Shown here piece after piece: positions 1-12,431 of a stretch of 64,000 bases of DNA. Each line of letters starts with the position of its first letter. Position 1 is the first letter of the stretch. Position numbers and translations under genes: made by a program. The notes beneath the pieces are model-generated. The model was not told the DNA's origin. It did no database searches and saw only the letters and a program-made list of their open reading frames with translations. The stretch is from NCBI GenBank assembly GCA_947034885.2, contig OX344755.2, positions 24,435,052-24,499,051 on the forward strand, written 5' to 3'. This DNA is from Thuidium tamariscinum (Eukaryota > Streptophyta > Bryopsida > Hypnales > Thuidiaceae).

Positions 1-20
1 GGGTACGGCTACTTACTCAC

Positions 21-1145
21 GACAGGCACTCTCTTGCAAGCTTCCCGTTTCATCATCTTCGACAGAAGCCCCACTCCCGAAAGGCACGGCATCACCACGT
101 CCGTCAACACCAAGTCGAAGTGGTTCTTCGCATCCTCCAGCAAATCCCACGCAATCGACCCATTCGCAACAGCGGTGACTGGGACAGGCACAAACCTTCC
201 AGTTCAGGTCTAGATCCCAAGTGGAGACGACATCAAAAGCACACGAAGACGGTCTGTCGCCCCTCGAATCCCGTTCGCAGGGCGACAGTCAATCACCACG
301 ACGAATATGCCCACTTCAACCCACTGGCCAAAATTCTAACGCACTACCATTCTCTCATGCAAGTCATCACGGAAACTTCACCATACGACCGGATTCAACT
401 ACACACAACCACCTCAGCTGACGGGCTTTCCCGCCACGCAAAACCTCACATCAAAACATGAAATCCAGCGTCCAGTCAGACAGAAGACACAGATTCTAAA
501 CGCTGCCTGGAATCGGGAGTAGTAACGACCTTCGTAGTTGCAGTTCCGAAGCAGGGCCCCAACCACGTGCCGCGTGCTGTCGTCGTCCTCCACCAGCAGC
601 ACTCGCAAGTTGCGCTGTAGCAGAAAGCTCTCCCACCCGCCTCCCACCTGAACCCGCAGCGTCGCATCCACCCCAAACGACTGCTGCTCCTTACCCGGAC
701 CCGTCAGTGACTGCGGCGCCAGCTTCTCGCAGGCCGCGGCGTCCCCTTCCTCGTAATGATCCTCGGCCCCGTCTTCCCTGCGGCCATCCCCGTCCGATTC
801 CGGCGTCCGCACAGCGTCGCTCGCAGCGAACTGATGGTCCAGCTCGCGACGAATCTGCTCCGCGATGTCCTTCGGATTCTCGCGAGTCTTCAGCACGCCC
901 ACACCCGCCCGACCCGCCAGCCCGCGCACGGGCCCCAGTCTCGCGACCCTCTTCTCCCTGCCGCCGTCAACCGCTCGGTCCGGGCCTGCCTGCTCTCTAC
1001 CTCTGTCCACGGCCCTGCAGCCGCCCTTCAGTCGCCCGTCGGGCTCCGACAGGGCGACCACATTGCACTCCGCGCCTGCCGTCCCGCCCGCGTGTGCCCC
1101 CTGAGCCTTGCTCCCCGACTCGCCCTCGCCCACGTCCGCGGTCAT
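21..1145 (-). CDS. PRR: Pseudo-response regulator (PRR family), 5' part, cut by the window edge
   Basis: Clock-associated PRR; in the family a receiver-like domain is followed by a C-terminal CCT motif, and the protein acts as a nuclear transcriptional repressor. Two coding exons are visible. Exon 1 is 1145-530 (205 codons plus one base, donor GTCGTT). Exon 2 is 178-21 (donor GTGAGT), followed by an intron that leaves the window. An in-frame TGA at 1154-1152 lies just upstream of the ATG at 1145, which supports this start. Residues 1-170 are a low-complexity acidic/Gly-rich extension. The receiver begins near residue 179 with NLRVLLVEDDDSTRHV and continues with VTAVANGSIAWDLLED and DLVLTDVVMPCLSG. 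Unlike angiosperm PRRs, which carry Glu, the acceptor position (residue 232) is Asp, and the upstream acidic pair is also kept. The conserved Lys and the CCT motif lie off the window. Family assignment is firm; the paralogue number is unknown. Confidence 0.9.
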
Positions 1146-2500
1146 AAAGGATCACTACGCAACCCGGTTCGCAAGCGTTTCTCTATCCGCCCACCCCACC
1201 CCCCGCTCCTTCGCAGGAACGCCTAACCTTCAGATCCCTGACCAACACTCAATCTGTATCTCGGAACTCCGGGAGGTCTCCGTCGCAGTTCGCAAGACAT
1301 TCGCTACGACTCGTGACGACCAGGCGTGACCTCTCGGTCCCCCAAGCTGTTCATGCATTCGACCATCCCATGTTAAACGCTGGCTCTCTGCATACTCACC
1401 ACGCTCACAACTGCGGCTCTCGAGCGACTGGCTCAATCGCTGGTTCAAAAATCAATTCCTGAAATTCTCAACAACCAGAAAAACATACGCCACAACTGCC
1501 TCGCTTCCTTATGCCTCTAAATGTACGTGAGCAACCCGTTGTGGCTCACATTCTCCAGAGAAGTCATGCCAGCCCGACGACATTCGGACTCGTACCAGCA
1601 CGCCGAAATCAGGCGGATGCAGAACGACCACACACCAGAGAGAGATAAGCAAAAGAATGCACGGCGCCACTAACCTGTGCCCCGGCGATGAAGCGCTGCC
1701 TCACCGCGTCCGCGTCTTTGAACAGCGATCACCCGACAACACAAACTACCTGACGCCAAGCGGAGGAAGCCCAAACTCGCATACACTTCTCAAAGGAAGC
1801 CAAAATCAACATGCGGCATTTGGAGTTCAAACGATCGCACTACCAAAACACTCAAACAACATGGACACTTCCGAAATTGGGTCACCACGACAGCGGAAGA
1901 ATATGGCCACTCCACTCCTCGGCCAGCAAATTATTCCCACAAGCGCAATCCCGAATTTTAAAAACCTTAGCTCGTAACAGCAAGCCTCACTTAACCCCCG
2001 AAACCGCCCTCCAACCCCTTTTCCCCTCGTACAACACCCTTCTCCACCACACAAGCCACCCCACAACCACCAATACTCCGACCTGTAGGCGAAAAACAAT
2101 ACAAAACAGGAGAACTTGCACAGACAACCTCGGTGGAATCAGACCCCACGACACGACACTGCAGTGCACGATATCCAAGCTCCGCGAAGCTCGGGTGCGA
2201 TGGTGAGAAAACCTAATCACGCGCGCAAGCGAGAGGAATTGCGAGCTGCGGCACGAGCTCTACAACGGCGACGCACAGAATCGCGCACCCACGGTAACAG
2301 GTCTTGCCGGACGTGGCCCTCTAGGATGCGCTAGTTTGATTGCCTCCGGGGGCTTTGGACCAAAGAATGGCGAAGATTTAGATTTCCCCGGCGGGCCGCG
2401 GCCGCCTACTTCCGCGCGGACGGACGGCGGACGGACGGCGGACGGACGGAGGGAGCAACTGAAATATCTCCTCTGGGTCCGCGACGTCTCACAGCCTCGC
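1146..2500 (-). promoter_or_regulatory. Leader and promoter side of the PRR gene
   Basis: GC-richer than the repeats beyond it and directly upstream of the PRR start. No coding exon could be supported on either strand; the short open frames here are unrelated to each other and lack recognisable domains. It probably holds the 5' UTR, possibly with a leader intron, and the promoter, but I could not place a transcription start. A GGAC/GGCG simple repeat lies at about 2418-2450. Confidence 0.45.
2418..2450. repeat. GGAC/GGCGGAC simple repeat
   Basis: Tandem run of GGACGGAC and GGCGGACGGAC units, G-rich on the plus strand, on the distal promoter side of the PRR gene. Length variation between individuals is likely. 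Confidence 0.8.
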
Positions 2501-2738
2501 ATTTGATTTGCCCAGGTGGCCAGGATCGGCCGCGTCGACTAATCAGGTGGCGTCTTTTGGTCCGACCTTTTGATTCCCATGCAGGGCTGGTTCATTCCTG
2601 GTTTTGTGGAGGGAAGGCGTGACTCAGCAGGCGTGATCCTTTTGGAGGCCAGTAACTGAAACCCGCCCCAAGAAGGCCAGGGTGAATTGACCCCCTTACC
2701 GCCCCGCCGGGGCAAACCCTGGAATTTTTTATTTAATT

Positions 2739-3400
2739 GCAAATTTTATTTTTTGCAGATTCTGAATTCATATATGGAATCAGAGGCCCTCAATTAGGTA
2801 GGGGGTGTGAAGAAAATCTGAAATATACAGCACAAAATAGGGGCCAATTTAGTCAACCTGTTGTTGGGGCAATAAGGAGGTCAGTTCCCCCTAAACCCAG
2901 AAGAAGTGGGGCAGGGAGAACTAACCCCCTCGCTCAGCCACTCGAATAAAATTCTATAATTTTTTATTTTTCGCTCAAACTTTTTTTTACAAATTCTGAA
3001 TTCATATTTGCGATCAGAGACCCAAATTGGATGTGGAATGGAAAAAATAGGGGTGATCAGGGTCCAAACTAGGGTTTTTTTTGTTTTGATTGCACCTTTG
3101 GTAAAACATGGTAAGGCCAAGCGAGGGGGCCAATTCACCCAAATCAAGAAGTGGGACTAATAGGCTGGAGTTACCCCGGGGTGAAAATGCTGAAATTTTT
3201 TTATTTTTTGCAAATAATCTTTCTTTCAAATTCTCAATTCATATTTGCAATCAGAGGCCCCAAATTAACAATGATGAATATTCTATGTAAACCAGATAAG
3301 CACAAAATAGGGGGCTTTTTGTTTTACTTGCACCCCTAAAATTACATGGAGTGGCCAAGCAAGGGGGCCAATTCAACCCGACCAAATGGAAGGACTATAA
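2739..3400. repeat. Degenerate tandem repeat, three units of about 235 bp
   Basis: The block ATTCTGAATTCATAT followed by an ATCAGAGGCCC-like segment recurs at about 2759, 2993 and 3230. Each time it is followed by a CACAAAATAGGGG-like block or a diverged version of it, and by a conserved CCAA(G)CGAGGGGGCCAATTCA-type segment. Units are diverged and broken by indels, and a fourth fragment trails to about 3440. No coding sense seen. Confidence 0.7.
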
Positions 3401-3479
3401 ATTAGAGACCCTAAATTAGAAGAATTAGGGAGGTCAAGAACATACTCAAAATAGTTTGTTTTTTTACTTTTACCTCTAT

Positions 3480-4560
3480 GTAACACAAGTTTTACCTTTG
3501 AAGTCTCACTTTGTCATATAGATTTTTGCGTCATGCAATCCTTTTTGCAATTGAATTTCTCAATTGTTGGCATGGTCTCAACACTTACTATTGCCCTAGC
3601 TTGGTAGTTTCAAAAAAATTGAAATTTTTGAAAGGTTACTACCCCTAAAATTGCAAGCTTTCTAAATTTCCATACTTCAAATTATTGTCTAAAATGTACT
3701 CCTTCTATTCATAAAAGTCTATTGCATTCCAAGAGACTAATTTATAATCTTCTTTTGACTACTAACACAAATCTAGAAAAAGTTTTTGAATACAATCGTA
3801 GGAACTATGTTCAATCACTTATTTGTGCGATTTTTGGGTGTAATCATCTTTAACTTGTGATGAGGTATGACTTCATCTCTAAAAAATTAATTTAAATTCC
3901 AAAGTCACAAAGTTCATATCAGGGTCTCTTGGAATGATGGGTAGGCTTCTATAATCTAAATTTTTTATTCACGATTTTTTGAAATTGTTTTTGAAGATAA
4001 GACAACAAATTAGTTTTGGATAAATATAGTTTTTTTCTTTTCAATTGATGCTTGGAAAACAAAAGTTACACCATTCTAAGTCCAAAATGCAACTCGAACA
4101 ACAACCTCAAATTTTTTTTTTAAAAATTGATTTTTTTTCAAAGATAATATTTTTTATTTAAAATTGAAGCTTTGATTCATTTTATTTGGACTAGTGATGA
4201 GGAAGTTACGGACAATCTTGTTTTTCATGCAATCTAAACATCTTCTAAAAAGAATAATTTGTAGATTTCGTTTGTGAATGCAATTTTGACATTTTTTAAA
4301 AAAGAATTGTCAAATAAGGTAAGGTTTGCTTGTTAGAACTATCTCACTATTGGAATTATAGAGCCATATTAATGGTTTAGTTTTTCCTTCAATCTTAGAC
4401 CTTTTTATATGTAAATTTTTTTTAATAGGTGAAAATTAAGTGTTTTTGTCGAGAATTTTTTCTCTAGATTGTCAATTCAATTCTCCAACATAAAAAATTA
4501 GAAAGTAAAAATAAATAGTGCAATAATTTTTAAGTTAAGAAGATTTAAAGCCAAAAAAAT
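3480..4560. other. AT-rich intergenic DNA with an old repeat fragment
   Basis: No gene seen. The part from about 3,890 to 4,400 is diverged but alignable with 18,814-19,254 (direct) and with the right half of 17,854-18,785 (inverted). Shared runs include a TTTTTTGAAA(C/T)TTTTTTGAAGATA-type block and a GAGGAAGTTACGGACAATCTTG-like block. It therefore looks like an old copy of the TTAA-flanked repeat described below. Confidence 0.5.
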
Positions 4561-4564
4561 ACAT

Positions 4565-4851
4565 CATTAGAGGGGATTTGAGGCCTCCAAAGGACCGTTT
4601 CGGGGCTGTTCCCCGAAACTGTTCCCATACTTGTTGGTTGCTGTTAGACCAACATTTACCAAAAATAAATAAAAATTGGGAGGGTGTCCTAAAATATGAA
4701 AAAAAGACCCAATTTCTTTTTTCAAAAATAAAATAAAATAATGATGTGGCACTCTTTCAACCACGTAGGACTTTTGTTCACGTGGCAAAAACTGCTTTCC
4801 CGCAATCCAAGAACCCGCAGTCTTCTAATGGCCTCAAAAATCCTCTAATGG
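4565..4851. mobile_element. MITE, family B (CATTAGAGGGGATTTGAGG ends), copy 1
   Basis: Terminal inverted repeats: left CATTAGAGGGGATTTGAGGC, right the inverse ending in CCTCTAATG. About 287 bp, non-coding. The interior carries GTTCCC and a GATGTGGCACTCT-like block shared by all copies in the window. I could not define a target-site duplication, so the superfamily is left open. Confidence 0.7.
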
Positions 4852-6386
4852 TTGAGCAAGATATGCAACAACTTATTTTCTTCAATTTAAATACAAGTAT
4901 CTTGCAATCTATATTGCCAAAGTTTATAGAACTTCTATTGCACATTCTTATACTAATATAGTGCAAGAGCCTATAGTTAGTTATACAAACAAACAATAAT
5001 TTTAAAAGTTTCATGCTTTTTGCAATAGAAATGACAATTTTGGGTGTTTTTTGATGATATAAAGGCCTTCGAACTACACAAGTTAAAAAATTTCATTTAT
5101 ATCCAACTACAAAATGGATGCAAAATAAGTTATGGCAATTGAGGCTTGAAATGAGTGGTAATGGCCTTTCATATCAAGAGCTACAAAACTTTGTGTCTAT
5201 GAATTTTGAAAGATTTTTTGATGTTAGATTGCTAAATAAATTATAATTTGGGAGGATTCACAACCACTTTTCATCAATTTTGTTGTAGAACTTTGCTAAA
5301 TAATTACATTTTTGCATTAATTTTTTTTTATGGATTTTTTATATAGCATTTGTAGGAAATTGATGTCTTTTCTTTAGTTTATCTAGAATGGTTATAGAGG
5401 CCTCATTCAACTTTACTTATTTTTCCAATTATTATTAATCTCATAAGCAAGTCTTAATTTGACTAATAATTAACAACTAATAATCAATTGCAAAATGTGA
5501 GTATCAAATATTTATTGTAAATGCTAAGATGAAAGAGATTCATTTTAGATAATAAAATAATACAAAGAACAGATTTTTTGTAATGTTCCAAATGAAGACC
5601 CTATTAATGCTTGCAATGTAAGGAAGGAAGCCCCGATTGTCGACCACTTAGTTATTGCTACACGTGGTTTCACTTATCAATATTGCATTTATTTTATGCA
5701 GGGGATTGTGAAATTATAGAACATTTTATATGTTTTTTATCAACTCAATTTCAAAAAAGGAAAGGCTCATTATAGGTGGTCAAACTGAAATTACATAGCT
5801 TTCTATTGTGAACTTGAGAGGGGGACTATTCTTGCCCTATTGGATAATATTATAACTATTGGTAGGTTATACTGCCTCTTTTGGGTGCATTGTTGTGTCA
5901 TTTGTGTCATTGTGCATCTAAAAAAATTTTAAGTTTTCAAATTAAAAATTTTACATTACCTTCCTCCCTTCTTGTAATTTACAGAAGCCATTTTTTGGAC
6001 AATCAATATGGGAAAATTCATCCCGTTTCCCATATCTATATATTCATATCTGTATTTATATATCTATATCCATAATCGTATATCCGTATTAATGTGCAAC
6101 ACGATATTTGTATACCTTTATTTATATGTAGTACAATATCCGTATCTAGTATTTTTATGGTACTAGTATCCATATTCAATTATTCATATTTGAACAGCTC
6201 AGATTAAATCTCATGAAGATCAATGGCTTGTGATTTTTCGTCAAATCAACGGCATTTTTGAAGAAGAGAAGGGGCAGGGGGGAACTAATGGCAAACAAGG
6301 TGGACTGTGTCTTTTCCGTGCATTGTAATTTTGTTCATAAGTTCATCAGCAATCCAAAAGTAGAATAATGAATGAACTTTTTGTAC
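4852..6386. other. AT-rich intergenic DNA without a supported gene
   Basis: Very AT-rich. Only short, composition-driven open frames occur. A TATCTATATC/TGTATTTATATATC-like simple-sequence stretch lies at about 6,030-6,180. Confidence 0.5.
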
Positions 6387-6660
6387 CATTAGAGAAGATT
6401 TCAAGGCTGCGAAAGATTGCGAGTTCCCGGACTATGGGAATGCAAAAACTGTTTGAAAATAGGAATCCAATGTGGTTGAGAGAGTGCCACGTCATCAATT
6501 TGTTTTAAGAAATGAAAATAAAATTTTGGGAATTTTTTTCACATTTCAAGGTCCCCCCCTTTTTAATCAATAGTTGGCTTAACAACGGCCAACAATTTGG
6601 GAATAGTTTTGGGAACAAGGTTGAAATGGGCTTCTTTTGCCTTGAAGTCCCCTCTAATGT
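6387..6660. mobile_element. MITE, family B, copy 2
   Basis: Left end CATTAGAGAAGATTTCAAGG, right end CCCCTCTAATG inverted. The interior has the family block GTTGAGAGAGTGCCACGTCATC. More diverged at the left end than copies 1 and 4. Confidence 0.6.
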
Positions 6661-6978
6661 AGGTACTAAAGTTTTATGGTCATGATTATGACATGGTGAT
6701 TTTAAAATCCATTCCAATTCTTAATTTTTTAATATATATAGTCTATATAATTTACACTCAATTTGGATACAAGAGAACAAATTTGGATCCTAAACTAGGG
6801 ATCTAAATTGGAATGCAATCCATGCCCACTATAATTACACCCTTTGTTGCTAGTACTATATACACATTATATTCTACTATTATATTTGAGAATATTTACT
6901 ACCAAAAAAAAGTATTGTTTTCTACAATTTTTTCAACAGTTTTTTTGAAAATAAAGTATTGAACTAAGGTTATAGAAA

Positions 6979-8035
6979 GGGTGATTGCAAGAAACACTTA
7001 AAGCCTTTTGTCACATTCTAGTTTTTAATTTTTTTTTGGCCATAACTTTTGTGTTTTAGCTCCAAATGACTCAAAATTTACAAGAAAGCTACTCATAGCT
7101 ATTATGCATCTATAATGAATTTAGAGTTTTTGAAAAAAATAATTTATTATTTTCAAAAAGTCCCAAAAATTTCTCGTAATACTTGATTTAGAGGGTTTTA
7201 GCACCATTTATCTCCAAAAAAACAAATTTTGACCTAAAATTTGGAGAGAATGGTCTCTTAGTATACTTATAGCTATTGTCTAAAGTAATTCTAAAGATAT
7301 TTATTTTTATATGTTGTAAAAGTCCACAAAGAAAGCTTCATTCTGCATTTCTTTCCAAAGGTATAAAACATTATTTTGGTGAGTTTTTTGGTCAAATCTC
7401 ATCACCAAAAAGTTTTTTCAAATGTAGTGTTTTTATGTATTTTTTTAAAAAAAATTCTATTTTTTACAAATTAAAATGTCATAAGTTGTATTTTCTTCAC
7501 CAAAATTCTATGAAAATTCTATGTCCAAAATTCAAGTGAAGAAAATACAACTAATTTGTAAAAAAAAGTACATAAAAATATAACACATGAAAAAACTTTC
7601 TGGTGATGAGATTTGACCAAAAAACTCACCAAAATAATGTTTCATACCTTTGGAAAAAATGCAAAATGAAGCTCTCTTTGTAGACTTCTACAACACATAA
7701 AAATAAGTATTTTTAGAATTACTATAGACAATAGCTACAAGTCTACTAAGAGACCATCCTCTCCAAAATTTTACGTCAAAATTCATTTTTTTGGAGATAA
7801 ATGGTCCTAAAATCCCCTAAATTAAGTATTGTGAGAAATTTTTGGGGCTATTTCAAAATAATAAATTATTTTTGAAAAATATTCAAAATTCATTATAGAT
7901 ATATAATAGCTATGAGTAGCTTTCTTGTAAATTTCGAGTCATTTGGAGCTAAAACACAAAAGTTATAGCTAAAAAAAATCAAAAACTAGGTGTGACGAAA
8001 TACAACAAATAGTACAAGTGTTTCTTGCAATCACC
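6979..8035. repeat. 1.06-kb foldback element (two arms of about 520 bp)
   Basis: The left end GGGTGATTGCAAGAAACACT is matched in inverse by AGTGTTTCTTGCAATCACC at the right end. Complementarity continues inward: the block TCATAGCTATTATGCATC near 7,095 pairs with a 7,900-7,915 segment, and a GTTGTATTTTCTTCAC block near 7,490 pairs across an axis at about 7,515-7,525. Arms show scattered mismatches and small indels. The open frame inside (7,276-7,539) is arm sequence and not a credible gene. No clear target duplication found. Confidence 0.8.
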
Positions 8036-9032
8036 TAAAAATCTAAAGTTTTGACTCTTTAGAATTGTCAACCCTCTAGAAAATCTTAGGTTTCAAAAAA
8101 TTGAAAATTGTTAAAACTTACACTAACCTTCATAATTTGGTAGTTTTTATTTTATTTTGATGTTGACTATGATAATTTAATTTTTTGGGACTTGTTGGAT
8201 GAGTTATGTAATTATGTTCATCACAAACTCTAGTCTTTGGACAAAAAGATTGAACTTAGAATCACATTACATAGTTGTAAAACATAAATTAAACAAATTG
8301 TCATGTTCAACAAATATTTCAAATGTAAAGGCATTAAGATATATCAATGGTCCATGTAGCAACCTATACTCTTTCTAAATGGCTAATGAAATTTTTTACT
8401 CTCAAGTCCTCCCAAAATTTCTAATATTGTATAAATCAACAACATTTGCATGTTTGTCAAATTCTTCATATTTTTAATTCTATAAATGTCAATTTTCTTC
8501 AATTTTGTATATAATAATCTAAAATAATGTGTACCAACATGCCAAGGCACAAAAAAAATTCCAAGTCTTAAGAAGAAATTTACAAAAGATAAGATCATTC
8601 CAAATCATAGTGAACAAAACCAAATTTTAGACATGGCTAACTTCAAAATTAATTTTTTTTCAAACCACAATTGATTTTGTCTTCAAAGTACCATGATAAT
8701 ATCTAGTATAGAATGTCACCTACTACAGATTTAGTATATTGACTTTTGGACTTTGCCCATTGATGCTTTGGTAATTGGTATGGTTGTTTGAATGTAAATG
8801 TTTCAAATTTGTAATCAAATTTTATTGTCATAGTAAGATGATTTTCAAAAATAGAATTTGAATACTCAATGCAACAAATTAAATTATGTTAAAGTTCAAT
8901 TGGGAGATTTTTAAAAGTTGTGCCCTAATGACAATGTCTTTTTGTTGGACATTATGTAATTATTGTATATATATTATCTAAATTTATTAGGACATACTTA
9001 TGGATACCTTTAAAAATTAAAAATAATTAATT
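8036..9032. other. AT-rich intergenic DNA
   Basis: Nothing beyond AT-rich sequence recognised. Confidence 0.4.
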
Positions 9033-9042
9033 ACAAAATGCA

Positions 9043-9296
9043 ATGGTGCTAGTTTGTGAGCATGAGAGTGTGAGCATGAGAGTGTGAGCATGTGAGCCTT
9101 AAGCATATATATTTAAGTAGATATCATGCATCCATTGAAGGTGTTTATAATACAAACACCTATAATATAGATATGTATAGCATATATGCACTATTATCAT
9201 AGCAGGTTGCTATAATATAGACACTTATGTCATAGGTGTATAGTCTTCTAAGTTCATAGGCTCACACTTCTAAGCTCTCACAGTAGCAACCCTCAT
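9043..9296. mobile_element. Mutator-like MITE, family C, copy 1, with 10-bp target duplication
   Basis: Flanked by the exact direct repeat ACAAAATGCA at 9033-9042 and 9297-9306. The ends are inverted repeats: GTGCTAGTTTGTGAGC on the left, GCTCTCACAGTAGCAAC on the right. The left end contains a small GTGAGCATGAGA tandem. Length about 254 bp, no coding capacity. A 9-11 bp duplication is typical of Mutator-like elements, so that class is the best inference. A terminal fragment of the same family (GATGCTAGTTTGTCAGC) lies at about 9,448. Confidence 0.75.
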
Positions 9297-9306
9297 ACAA
9301 AATGCA

Positions 9307-11064
9307 CCTAAAAAATCTTAGAAATTGAAATGACTTAAATATAATTGACTAATTTACATTTGTAGATATATCATTATAAAAGTTACACTACAACAATCTC
9401 TATGCTCAATTACTAACTCACATTTCAAGGGGTCCTTGCCTCTTGGGGATGCTAGTTTGTCAGCTTATGAACCTGTGAACCTCTATTTTTTTACCCATTT
9501 AAGATTCCTAAATCTATTAGAGACCTATGACCCTGGAATTAAATGCAAGGATCTATAGTCCAAATGAACAGCAAATGAATATGTTACTATGTGATTTTGT
9601 CCCCTAAAATTGAACCAAAATATATTCTTTAATTGGAATATTATAAAATAGGAAGTATTTTGTAAGCAACACATGATGATGAAAATAGGTGTATACAATA
9701 GTCTAGGATATCTCACTACAAAGACATATATGAAAAAAATACAATGCATCATAACACCATTATTTAAGGGGGACATTTATCAAGTTAAAAATAGAAGGGG
9801 CAACAAACATGGGTTGTAAAGGTTGAATATAAATTTGGTGATAGACAAAATATTACAAGCACTGCATCATGAGCAATGGTTTTGAGTTTATGACTAAGGA
9901 ATAAATGTAGTCTTAATTGTTGGTCTTCATGTAAATTTAAAGAATGAAAATGGTCCTATTCTATTTTATTTTATTTTTATAACAATAATTTAAAATAAAA
10001 ACAAACAAATCTTGGATAGTAAGTATTTAAAATATACATAATAGTCATATATTATATGCCAAATATATGTATTAATCTATGAATTAAATAACTATTTTTC
10101 TAGTGAATCCGTTGTACATTTTAGGCAAGAATGTAGATGGTTCAATCTTACAAACAAATTACAAATTCTATATTATCACCTTACTTAAATTTTCTCACAT
10201 TTCTTATAAATGTAATTCTATAGCTTCTTTCCTAGTTTTTTTGTTTAATAATTTATTAGTCAAAAATGCTATACACTTTTTAGAAGGATTGCTAAGCTAT
10301 AGAATCTCCTATTTTTAATGAATGAAATTGCTCAATTGCTTTATAATTTAAGGACAATATTGCTCTATCATGGATGACTCTATATACTTTTAAATGAGTA
10401 TATGTGTTTTTGCCCATCCCTTGTATGTTTCATCCATATCAATGGATATAAATAATTTAAACACTCTATTGTACATTGCTTTATGTACTAACTAAATTAT
10501 TCATTGTTTTTTTTTCTTTAGTCCAATCAAAAGCCAACAAAGTTATATAGTATAATGCTTGAGCAAAAAGATTTGCACCTTCTTTTATTTATGAAAGAAG
10601 TGCCCTATTTTTGAATGCAATCTTTTACAATTTTTATGCAATTCTTACATCACTACCTTCTTACATAGCCCCGATCATGCCTGCCAAATTCCAATTTAAA
10701 AAAAGACCTCTATTATTTTTGGTGAATTTCAGACATTAAATTTCATGAAATTCCATAAGCACATTCATCCCTTTCAAAAATATTGCAAAAAAGTTTCAAA
10801 ATTCACACCACAGAGAATTCCATGCCAAAGCATTACACTCCAAATTCTCATAAAATAAATGTCTATGTATTGTAACTAGATTTCATTATTCAACTCTCAC
10901 CCTAGAAGTCATAATGTACTTGTAAGTATAATGATACAAATAGTTTTGCCCAAATTTGATTGCAATATATAGACATTTGTTTTACAAAATTTTGGAGTGT
11001 AATACATTTGCATTGAGCTCTCTATAATGTAAACTTTGAAACTTTTACATTAGATTTTTTTCAG
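9307..11064. other. AT-rich intergenic DNA
   Basis: No gene seen. Short open frames have no domain signal. Nothing structured noticed apart from the family C end fragment near 9,448. Confidence 0.4.
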
Positions 11065-11308
11065 AGATTAGAAGATTGTTTCGGGTCCATTCCCAATATT
11101 GGAAAGAGTCAGAATAAAATTAATTAATTAATTAATTAAAATTTAAAAAAAATTGAATTTAAAATTTTATTATTATTATTATTATTATTATCATCTGATG
11201 TGGCAATCTCTCGGCCATGTTAGATCGCAGACGTAGCAACGTTCCTTAGCGTTCCCACAATCGGGAACTCGCAATCTTGTTACTAGCAGAAAAAACATCT
11301 AATGGACA
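11065..11308. mobile_element. MITE, family B, copy 3 (degenerate)
   Basis: Degraded ends (GATTAGAAGATTGTTTCGG left; inverse CATCTAATGG right) around the family interior block GATGTGGCAATCTCTCGGCC. The interior also holds ATTA and TTA microsatellites (about 11,117-11,135 and 11,166-11,191). Confidence 0.55.
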
Positions 11309-12142
11309 ATGTTTTTGAGAAGACAAATGTAATAATATTGACATTTCCAACGTATATGGGTAATCGAAATTTTAAAACTCATCATTGACAACTCACAATC
11401 AATTATCAATCAATATCATAAAATTGAACATTAAAAATTTACCAAAAATGAAGGATTTAAAAAAAATTGAAATTTGGTATACAATGATTGATGCTATATA
11501 AAAAGGCAATGATATAAAATATGTATAAAAATTGTAGAAGTGTATGGTTGAAAGTATAAGGTTTTATAATTTAGGAGGTTGTAAATTGTTCCTTTAACTC
11601 CAAAAGGACATAGGGGTCTCTGTGAGAATCATCACTTCTACATTGTAGGAATCATTGGTATAAAAAAAATCCAAAAGAGCTCATTTGAAGTCAACATATT
11701 GTAGAAGATCTCTATTTTCTACCCCTAATTTTGAAGATGAATAGTTGTGGTTCTGTTCTACACAAGAAAATTGCTTGTCATTCATCGAACATTAAACATT
11801 TGCAACGTCATTCTTGGGTTAAGCCTATTTACTTCATTGATCACAATAATAGATAATTCTAGGAACATATTATGCATTCCTAGATAGGAAATGCATTTAG
11901 AACCCAACAAGTTTTTGGACCTATTACATTATGGGAAACAAGAATAATGTGATTGTGAGGCTTTGTCGTAAGTGAACAATAGTATTAGTTTGATTGCTAG
12001 AAAATACTAAAATACTAAATAGAGGGAAAATTAAACAAAATTATTATAATGAAATAAATAGTGAATTCAATGAAATTTGCCTAGGCAATCCTTCTTGGTT
12101 AGCTAGGGGTTTGCCTAGGTCCTAGGTGACATCCCTCCCTTC

Positions 12143-12431
12143 CATTAGGAGGGATTTGAGGCCTTTGGGAGACTATAAGTTTCCACAGCCTGAAAACATA
12201 GAATCTGCCGCAAGAATGTAGTTTCACAAGAACCCTATGTGGTTGGGAGACTGCCACATCATAAATTTATTTTTTTTGAAATTTATTTTGGACTTTTTTT
12301 CATATTTTAGGACCCCTAAATTTTTATTTATTTTTGGTTAATTGATGGCTGACAGCAGCCAGCAGTTTCGTGATAGGTTTCTAAAATAGACCCTGTAACA
12401 GCCCTTGGGAGCCCTCAAATCCCTTCTAATG
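12143..12431. mobile_element. MITE, family B, copy 4
   Basis: Well-preserved ends: CATTAGGAGGGATTTGAGGC left, and right the inverse of CATTAGAAGGGATTTGAGGG. The interior has GTTGGGAGACTGCCACATCA. About 289 bp, almost the same length as copy 1. Confidence 0.7.

Noticed and set aside
414-529. Extension of the PRR exon 1 frame past CNYE
   Set aside because: The family continues with VTAVANG, found in the downstream exon; the extra residues are intron read-through after a GT donor.
707-1226. Pro/Arg-rich plus-strand frames opposite PRR exon 1
   Set aside because: Antisense shadows of GC-rich coding sequence on the minus strand.
2418-2450. GGAC-rich run as a coding repeat
   Set aside because: No frame continues with protein-like sequence on either side; treated as a microsatellite.
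7276-7539. 87-codon open frame in the foldback element
   Set aside because: Lies across one arm of the inverted repeat, is AT-driven and low complexity, and has no domain.
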